Assembly: GCF_018275325.1 (NCBI RefSeq)
Contig: NZ_JAGVQR010000003.1
Location: forward strand, 620,001 to 684,000
Length of the DNA stretch: 64,000 bases
Source: Nocardioides palaemonis
GTDB lineage: Bacteria > Actinomycetota > Actinomycetes > Propionibacteriales > Nocardioidaceae
Reading direction: 5' to 3'
Positions within the stretch are counted from its first letter, which is position 1; each line of letters starts with the position of its first letter. The position numbers were made by a program, and so were the translations under genes. This document shows, one piece after another, positions 58,952 through 64,000 of this stretch. The notes under the pieces were generated by a model, which had not been told where the DNA came from, did no database searches, and saw only the letters and a list, made by a program, of their open reading frames with translations.

Positions 58952-61045
58952 TCAGGCGTCGGCGGCCCGCACCTCGACGACCAGCGGGCTCCCCGGCGGC
59001 AGGGTGATCGACACCCTGCCGTCGGGATCGACGGACAGGTCGAACGCGTCAGGCCCCAGCCGCAGGCCGCGGAGCGTCCAGCCGCCGAGCGCGCCGGTCG
59101 TACGCGCGGGGTGGCTGAGCGTGCGCGTCGCGGGGTCGGTGCGCACGCCACCGAGCGCCACCAGGCAGGCGACCGGCGCGGCCGCGGCCCACGCCTGGGG
59201 GCGGCAGGCGGCGGGGTAGGCCGTCGGCTGGGCGACGTCGTCGGCCGCGTCGCCGCCGTAGAGCTCGGGCAGGCGGTGGTCGAAGAACTCCGACGCGCGC
59301 ACCAGCCCGGCCGCCAGCGCGCCGGCCTCCTCGTAGCGGCCCTCCGCGGCCAGCCCGCGGACCGCGATGGCGGTGTCGTGCGGCCACACCGTGCCGCCGT
59401 GATAGCTGAGCGTGGAGAACCGCGGCGACCGTGACGACAGCGTCCGCAGGCCGAAGCCCGCGTCGAGGGACGGGTCGGCGAGCAGGTCGGCGACCCGGGC
59501 GGTCGCGTCCGCTCCGAGCACCCCGGTGCCGAGCAGGTGCCCCATGTTCGAGGCGACCGAGTCGACCCGTGCGCCGTCGCGGTCGAGCGCGACCGCGACG
59601 TGGCCGCCGTCGGCCGCGTCCACCCAGAAGTCCGTGCCGAACCGGTCACGGAGGTCGGCGGCCCACTCCTCGAGGCCCGGCACCGGGTCGGCGCCGAGGT
59701 CGGCGAGCAGCGCGGCCCCGCGCACGGCGGCCTCGTGGGCGTAGGCCTGCACCTCGCTGAGCGAGATCGGCGCCTCGGCCAGTCGGCCGTCGGCGAACTG
59801 GATGCTGTCGTGGCTGTCCTTCCAGCCCTGGTTGGACAGTCCCTCCCCCGTGTGGTCGACGTAGGTCAGCCAGCCGGACCCGGCAGCCTGGGCGAGCACC
59901 CACTCGAGGCAGGCGCGCGCCGCGGGGACGAGCGCCCGCACCTCGTCGCGGTCCGCACCCCATGCCAGGGCGTCGGCCAGGACGCACACGAAGAGCGGCG
60001 TCGCGTCCACCGTGCCGTAGTAGAGCGGGGGCAGTCGCTGCTCGCCGAGGTCGAGGACCTGGCCCCGGACCTCGTGGAGGATCTTGCCCGGCTGCTCCTC
60101 GGTGGCCGGGTCGTCGACGCGGCCCTGCCGGCGCGCGAGCACCCGCAGCGTCGAGAGCGCGAGGCCCGTGTCGAGCGGGAGCAGCATCCGGGCCGCCCAG
60201 AGCGAGTCGCGCCCGAAGAGGGTCAGGAACCACGGGCTGCCGGCGGCGAGGAACGCGTCGCCGTCGTCGTCGAGCAGCAGGCCCGCGAGGTCGTCGAGCC
60301 CCTGGCGCACCACCCGCACGAGGCGTACGTCGTGGGCGTCCACGTCGGCCGACCACGGTGCCGGTCGACCACTGCCGAACAGGCCGGGCACCGAGGTGGT
60401 GGCACGCAGCGAGACCACCTGCGGCACGCCGCGCTCGAGCTCGAGGTGCCAGGTCAGCCGTCCCGCACCGGCGTCGACGTCCGGGCGGGCGTCACCGTCC
60501 TCGGCGGCGACCCGCACCGATCCCTCGGGGCCCTCCCAGGCCAGCCCGGAGCCGGCGGCGGTCGCCGCGAGCGGCTCGGTCGCGCGGCCCTGCTTGACGT
60601 GGGGCATCGCGGCGAGGTCGGTGCCGAGGTCGACGTGGAGCACGACCGCGACCGGGTCGGGGGCGGTGGACAGGAAGGTGAGCTCCTCCCTCAGCCCGTC
60701 CGCCGCGAGGACGCGCACGCGGTCGATCCGGACGGTCGGGTCGGCGATCGAGAGGTCACCCAGGGACCGGGCGAGGTAGGTGAAGGCGTGCCGGGCGGCA
60801 CCTCGGTTCTCGGCGCGGACCAGGTCGAGGTCGGACCCCGCGACCGACACCTCCCAGCGGTCGAGCAGGCGCGTGTCGGCGACGTACCAGCCGCTCACCC
60901 CACCGCGGCGCAGCTGGCCGTCGGGCGAGCCGAGCAGCACCCCCGGGGCCGCCACGCACGACGCCAGGTCGTGCAGCAGCGGCTGCAGGGACGGCGCCCC
61001 CGCAGGGGTTGTCGTGGGCGCGATGTCGTGTGTAGCCTCCGTCAC
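58952..61045 (-). CDS. Glycogen debranching-like amylo-alpha-1,6-glucosidase
   Basis: 697 aa from GTG 61045, supported by TAAAAT 7 nt upstream; ATG 61069 adds eight residues. N-terminal GDE_N_bis-like beta domain (GSPDGQLRRGGVSGWYVADTRLLDRWEV). The C-terminal (alpha/alpha)6 domain has GSPWFLTLFGRDSLWAARMLLPLDTGLALSTLRVLA, EEQPGKILHEVRGQ, SNQGWKDSHDSIQF, YGTVDATPLFV and HGGTVWPHDTAIAV. Such enzymes remove alpha-1,6 or related glucosyl branches. It is cytosolic (no signal peptide), divergent from a LacI regulator and a sugar ABC transporter, so it probably digests imported oligosaccharide. Confidence 0.9.
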   Translation of the reverse strand: MTEATHDIAPTTTPAGAPSLQPLLHDLASCVAAPGVLLGSPDGQLRRGGVSGWYVADTRLLDRWEVSVAGSDLDLVRAENRGAARHAFTYLARSLGDLSIADPTVRIDRVRVLAADGLREELTFLSTAPDPVAVVLHVDLGTDLAAMPHVKQGRATEPLAATAAGSGLAWEGPEGSVRVAAEDGDARPDVDAGAGRLTWHLELERGVPQVVSLRATTSVPGLFGSGRPAPWSADVDAHDVRLVRVVRQGLDDLAGLLLDDDGDAFLAAGSPWFLTLFGRDSLWAARMLLPLDTGLALSTLRVLARRQGRVDDPATEEQPGKILHEVRGQVLDLGEQRLPPLYYGTVDATPLFVCVLADALAWGADRDEVRALVPAARACLEWVLAQAAGSGWLTYVDHTGEGLSNQGWKDSHDSIQFADGRLAEAPISLSEVQAYAHEAAVRGAALLADLGADPVPGLEEWAADLRDRFGTDFWVDAADGGHVAVALDRDGARVDSVASNMGHLLGTGVLGADATARVADLLADPSLDAGFGLRTLSSRSPRFSTLSYHGGTVWPHDTAIAVRGLAAEGRYEEAGALAAGLVRASEFFDHRLPELYGGDAADDVAQPTAYPAACRPQAWAAAAPVACLVALGGVRTDPATRTLSHPARTTGALGGWTLRGLRLGPDAFDLSVDPDGRVSITLPPGSPLVVEVRAADA

Positions 61046-61052
61046 ACCGCGG

Positions 61053-61066
61053 ATTTTATCGCTAAA
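61053..61066 (-). promoter_or_regulatory. Leaderless -10 overlapped by a LacI-type operator
   Basis: TAAAAT (61053-61058, minus) lies 7 nt before GTG 61045. Overlapping it, TTTATCGCTAAA (61055-61066, plus) is a 12-bp palindrome with a central CG and one mismatch, the form of LacI-family operators. A repressor bound here would block the debranching gene directly. Confidence 0.65.
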
Positions 61067-61112
61067 CATCGGTCGGTCCGCAACCCCGCCCACGAGCCGA
61101 GAGGAGACCACG

Positions 61113-62192
61113 GTGCCCACCCCCACCGGACGCGGACCGGTCCCCCACGGCCACGTGACGCTCAGCGACGTCGCCCGCTTCGTCGGCGTGTCGGCGCAGT
61201 CGGTGTCCAACGCGCTCAACAACCCCGGGCGGGTCGCGCCCGAGACCCGCGCGAAGATCCTCGCCGCGGTCGAGGAGCTCGGCTACCGCCCCAACCGCTC
61301 CGCGCGCGCCCTGCGCAACCAGCGCTCGCGGCTGATCGGCATCCGCGTCGAGCCCTCGCGCGACGACCGCGCGGCGCTGCTCTTCGACCAGTTCCTCCAC
61401 GCCCTCGCCGAGTCGGCCGCCGCCACCGGCTGCCACCTGATCCTCTGCCAGGCCGACGGCGAGGACAACGAGGTCGCGGCCTACCGCGAGCTCCTCAGCA
61501 CCACCTCGGTCGACGCCTTCGTGCTCACCGGGGCCCACCGGGGGGACTCCCGCGTCGCCGCGCTGCGCGACGTCGGGGTGCCCTTCGCCATGTTCGGTCG
61601 CTCCTGGGACGGCGATGCCGACCTCGCCTGGGCAGACGTCGACGGACGGGCGGGGCTCCACGCCGCCACCGCCCACGTCGCCGCCCAGGGGCACCGGCGG
61701 ATCGCCCACGTCGGCTGGCCCGAGGAGTCCGACACCGGTCGCGACCGTCGGGCCGGCTGGCGCGAGGCGTGCGCCGACCTCGGCCTCGCCGACGACCTGC
61801 TCGAGGAGGTCGCCGACGACTTCGACCAGGCCCGGGCCGCCGCCCACCGGCTCCTCGACCTGGCCGATCCCGCGACGGCGATCACCTGCTCGTCCGACAC
61901 CCTCGCCCTCGGCGTGCTGCGCGCGCTGGCCGACCGCGGCCTGCGCGCCGGCGCCGACGTGGCGGTCACCGGGTTCGACAACTCCCCGGCCGCCGCCCTC
62001 ACCACCCCCGGCCTCACCAGCCTGCGCCAGCCGCTCGAGCAGGTCGCGCAGGACCTCGTCACCGCGATCGAGGAGCTCATCCACGGCGCGGAGGCCCCCC
62101 AGCAGACCCTGCTCCAGCCGGAGCTCGTCGTCCGCGAGTCGAGCCTGCGCGGCCCGGCCACGGGCGGCACCCATCCCACCCCCGCCTCCTGA
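61113..62192 (+). CDS. LacI family transcriptional regulator
   Basis: 359 aa, GTG 61113 after GAGAGGAG. The N-terminal HTH (HVTLSDVARFVGVSAQSVSNALNNPGRVAPETRAKILAAVEELGYRPNRSARALR) includes the hinge helix. The periplasmic-binding-like effector domain has LIGIRVEPS, DAFVLTGAHRGD, GHRRIAHVGWPEESDTGRDRRAGWREA, ITCSSDTLALGVLRAL, VTGFDNSPAAALTTPGLTSLRQPLEQV. It should sense a sugar or oligosaccharide and control the adjacent debranching enzyme and ABC transporter. The solute-binding gene begins 9 bp after its stop. Confidence 0.93.
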   Translation: MPTPTGRGPVPHGHVTLSDVARFVGVSAQSVSNALNNPGRVAPETRAKILAAVEELGYRPNRSARALRNQRSRLIGIRVEPSRDDRAALLFDQFLHALAESAAATGCHLILCQADGEDNEVAAYRELLSTTSVDAFVLTGAHRGDSRVAALRDVGVPFAMFGRSWDGDADLAWADVDGRAGLHAATAHVAAQGHRRIAHVGWPEESDTGRDRRAGWREACADLGLADDLLEEVADDFDQARAAAHRLLDLADPATAITCSSDTLALGVLRALADRGLRAGADVAVTGFDNSPAAALTTPGLTSLRQPLEQVAQDLVTAIEELIHGAEAPQQTLLQPELVVRESSLRGPATGGTHPTPAS

Positions 62193-62201
62193 GGAGACAC
62201 C

Positions 62202-63464
62202 ATGTTGCGCCTGCCCGGCCACCGCGCCGTACCCGCCCTCGCCCTGGCCCTCGCCACGTCGCTGACCCTCGCGGCCTGCGGCGGCGGTGGCTTCGAGGAC
62301 TCCGAGGGGTCAGGGGGATCCTCGTCGGACGGCGGCGACGGCGGCCCGCTGAAGGTGCTCATCGGCTCCTCCGGCGAGGCCGAGACCAAGGCCGTCGAGG
62401 AGGCCGTCGCCGCGTGGGCGGAGGAGAACGGCACCGAGGCGTCGGTCCAGGCCGCGACCGACCTCCCGCAGGAGCTCAGCCAGGGGTTCACCTCCAACAA
62501 CCCGCCGGACGTCTTCTACGTCTCGACCGACACCCTGGCGGGCTTCGCCGCCAACGGCTCGCTGCTGGCCTACGGCGACCAGCTCGACAACGCCGACGAC
62601 TTCTACCCCACGCTGGTCGACGCGTTCACCGTCGACGGCGACTTCTACTGCGCCCCGAAGGACTTCTCGACCCTCGGCCTGGTCATCAACACCCGGCTCT
62701 GGGAGGAGGCGGGGCTGACCGACGCCGACGTCCCGACCACCTGGGACGAGCTCGCCTCGGTCGCGAAGACCCTGACGAAGGGCGACACCGTCGGCCTCGC
62801 CTTCGGCCCGGAGTACCAGCGGGTGGGGTCCTTCTTCCCGCAGGCCGGCGGCTCGATGGTGAGCGACGACGGCGCCGAGGCCACGGTCGACAGCCCGGAG
62901 AACCTCGAGGCGCTCGAGTTCGTCCAGTCGATGATGCAGGACGGCGTGGCGTCCTACTCCTCCACCCTCGGCGCCGGCTGGGGCGGCGAGGCGTTCGGCA
63001 AGGAGATGGCCGCGATGACGATCGAGGGCAACTGGATCGCCGGAGCGATGGAGAACGACTTCCCCGACGTCGACTACACGGTCGCCGAGCTCCCCGAGGG
63101 CCCGGCCGGCAAGGGCACGCTCGCCTTCACCAACTGCTGGGGCATCGCCGCCCAGAGCGGCAGCACCGACGACGCGGTGTCGCTCGTCGAGCACCTCACG
63201 TCGGTGGACCAGCAGCTCGCCTTCGCCGACGCCTTCGGCGTGATCCCGTCGGTCCAGAGCGCCGCGGAGCAGTACGCCGCCGACCGCCCCGGGTTCGAGC
63301 CGTTCGTGGCGGGCGCGGAGTACGCCCAGAACCCGCCGTCGCAGGAGGGCGCCGCTGACGTGATCAGCGACTTCAACGCCCAGCTCGAGGGGCTGCAGGA
63401 CGGCGACCCGCAGGCCATCCTCGAGTCGGTCCAGCAGTCGATGCAGGCCGTCGTCGGGCAGTGA
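62202..63464 (+). CDS. Extracellular sugar-binding lipoprotein (ABC transporter)
   Basis: 420 aa, ATG after GAGGAGACAC. Signal peptide MLRLPGHRAVPALALALATSLTLAAC with lipobox (LAAC). SBP type 1 fold: LKVLIGSSGEAETKAVEEAVAAWAEENG, PQELSQGFTSNNPPDVFYVSTDTLAGFAANG, YCAPKDFSTLGLVINTRLWEEAGL (the family's conserved segment), PEYQRVGSFFPQAGGSM. It is the receptor of a CUT1-type importer whose first permease overlaps it by 4 bp. Gly/Ser/Asp-rich linker after the Cys. Ligand unknown; the debranching enzyme points to an alpha-glucan oligomer. Confidence 0.93.
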   Translation: MLRLPGHRAVPALALALATSLTLAACGGGGFEDSEGSGGSSSDGGDGGPLKVLIGSSGEAETKAVEEAVAAWAEENGTEASVQAATDLPQELSQGFTSNNPPDVFYVSTDTLAGFAANGSLLAYGDQLDNADDFYPTLVDAFTVDGDFYCAPKDFSTLGLVINTRLWEEAGLTDADVPTTWDELASVAKTLTKGDTVGLAFGPEYQRVGSFFPQAGGSMVSDDGAEATVDSPENLEALEFVQSMMQDGVASYSSTLGAGWGGEAFGKEMAAMTIEGNWIAGAMENDFPDVDYTVAELPEGPAGKGTLAFTNCWGIAAQSGSTDDAVSLVEHLTSVDQQLAFADAFGVIPSVQSAAEQYAADRPGFEPFVAGAEYAQNPPSQEGAADVISDFNAQLEGLQDGDPQAILESVQQSMQAVVGQ

Positions 63465-64000
63465 GCGCCTCGTCGATCCGCCGGGGGCAGACGCGGGACG
63501 GCTGGCTGTTCGTCTCCCCCGCGATGCTGCTCCTGGCGGTCTTCCTGCTCTTCCCGGTCCTGATGGCGCTCTGGGTGAGCGTCTCGGACTGGCGGGGCGT
63601 GGGCAGCCCGTTCTCCTCCGACGTCGGATTCGTCGGCGCGGACAACTACGCCAACATCCTCAGCGGCGGCAGCCTGCAGCAGCGCGACTTCGGCACGGCG
63701 ATGCGCAACAACGTCTACTACGTGCTGTTCGTCGTGCCGCTGCAGACCGCGGCGGCGCTGGGCCTGGCGGTGCTGGTGCACGCGAAGGCGCTGAAGGGTC
63801 GCGGGTTCTTCCGCACCGCGTTCTACTTCCCGTCGGTGACCAGCGCGGTGGCGATCACGGTGCTGTGGCTGTTCCTCTTCAACTCCTCGGGCGCGGTCAA
63901 CGCGATCCTCGGCTGGGTCGGCATCGACGGCCCCAACTGGTTCGGCGACGCCCGCGGGATCTTCCACACCGCGCTCGGTGCCGTCGGGATCGACGCCCCC
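63461..64000 (+). CDS. Sugar ABC transporter permease (3' partial)
   Basis: 180 residues visible from GTG 63461 (GTGA overlap) to the window edge. MalF/UgpA-like: GWLFVSPAMLLLAVFLLFPVLMALWVSV (helix 1), FVGADNYANIL, AMRNNVYYVLFVVPLQTAAALGLAVLV, GRGFFRTAFYFPSVTSAVAITVLWLFLFN. The EAA loop lies beyond the end. Part of the LacI-controlled import operon; a second permease probably follows outside the window. Confidence 0.92.
   Translation, partial: MSASSIRRGQTRDGWLFVSPAMLLLAVFLLFPVLMALWVSVSDWRGVGSPFSSDVGFVGADNYANILSGGSLQQRDFGTAMRNNVYYVLFVVPLQTAAALGLAVLVHAKALKGRGFFRTAFYFPSVTSAVAITVLWLFLFNSSGAVNAILGWVGIDGPNWFGDARGIFHTALGAVGIDAP

Noticed and set aside
59537..63358. A 1273-codon plus-strand frame
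   Set aside because: Arg/Pro/His-rich translation typical of shadow frames, opposite the debranching gene and out of frame with lacI and the binding protein.
1..64000. tRNA, rRNA, riboswitch or T-box elements
   Set aside because: I saw no cloverleaf, rRNA-like segment or recognised riboswitch core by eye, including upstream of trpS. A covariance-model scan was not possible.

Overview
The window is about 71-73% GC by eye and dense with genes. GTG starts, GTGA/ATGA stop-start overlaps and actinobacterial families (DUF2510/DUF4328, ANTAR, WXG-like, MeaB-mutAB, b558-type Sdh) point to a high-GC actinobacterium. Gene content and REP-like repeats suggest Nocardioides or a close relative (inference). 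The order lpdA - purine nucleoside phosphorylase - phosphosugar mutase - add - deoA - cdd - sdhCAB - BrkB protein - trpS resembles, from memory, the Rv3303c-Rv3336c region of Mycobacterium tuberculosis. The backbone therefore looks like conserved chromosome with lineage-specific insertions.

Layout. 1-5.4 kb: end of an ECF sigma gene, a GDSL lipoprotein and SpoIID-like pair, two tandem unknown paralogues, a Nei-type glycosylase. 5.3-9.5 kb: two pyridine-nucleotide oxidoreductases (LpdA-like and true Lpd), a GGCT-fold protein, purine nucleoside phosphorylase. 9.5-16 kb: accessory redox/regulatory block (uronate-dehydrogenase-like, MerR with aldo/keto reductase, DUF2252, Tpx, MOSC, OhrR-type MarR, divergent sigma-like/ANTAR pair, VOC). 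16-26 kb: phosphosugar mutase, beta-helix protein, CASTOR/POLLUX channel, second YidC, PH-like protein, deoC with an ALDH and a truncated ALDH partner. 26-38 kb: VWA protein, uridine kinase, add, MaoC, deoA, cdd, and a BmpA-type nucleoside ABC transporter. 38-43 kb: PAS histidine kinase, M20 amidohydrolase, and a four-gene WXG-like operon. 43-48 kb: mutA-mutB-meaB. 48-53 kb: two DUF2510/DUF4328 paralogues and sdhCAB. 53.6-57.6 kb: a DUF559-like nuclease between paired palindromes, BrkB, 2'-5' ligase-like, trpS. 57.6-64 kb: secreted lipase, glycogen-debranching-like enzyme with divergent LacI regulator and a sugar ABC transporter running off the end.

Functional theme: nucleoside uptake (BmpA/ATPase/two permeases), deamination (add, cdd), phosphorolysis (PNP, deoA), pentose-phosphate interconversion (mutase), aldol cleavage (deoC) and aldehyde oxidation (ALDH pair) make a nearly complete route from nucleosides to central metabolism. 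Propionyl-CoA (mutAB-meaB) and succinate (sdhCAB) steps follow.

Two window-wide signals stand out. First, more than twenty genes carry a TANNNT-like hexamer exactly 6-8 nt before the start codon, the layout of leaderless transcripts. Second, a ~50 bp palindrome occurs in three side-by-side pairs, two of which flank the DUF559-like nuclease gene. No CRISPR array, rRNA, tRNA, transposase or phage gene was seen. The only gene-free stretch over 300 bases (26052-26370) holds two strong terminators around two related hairpin elements.
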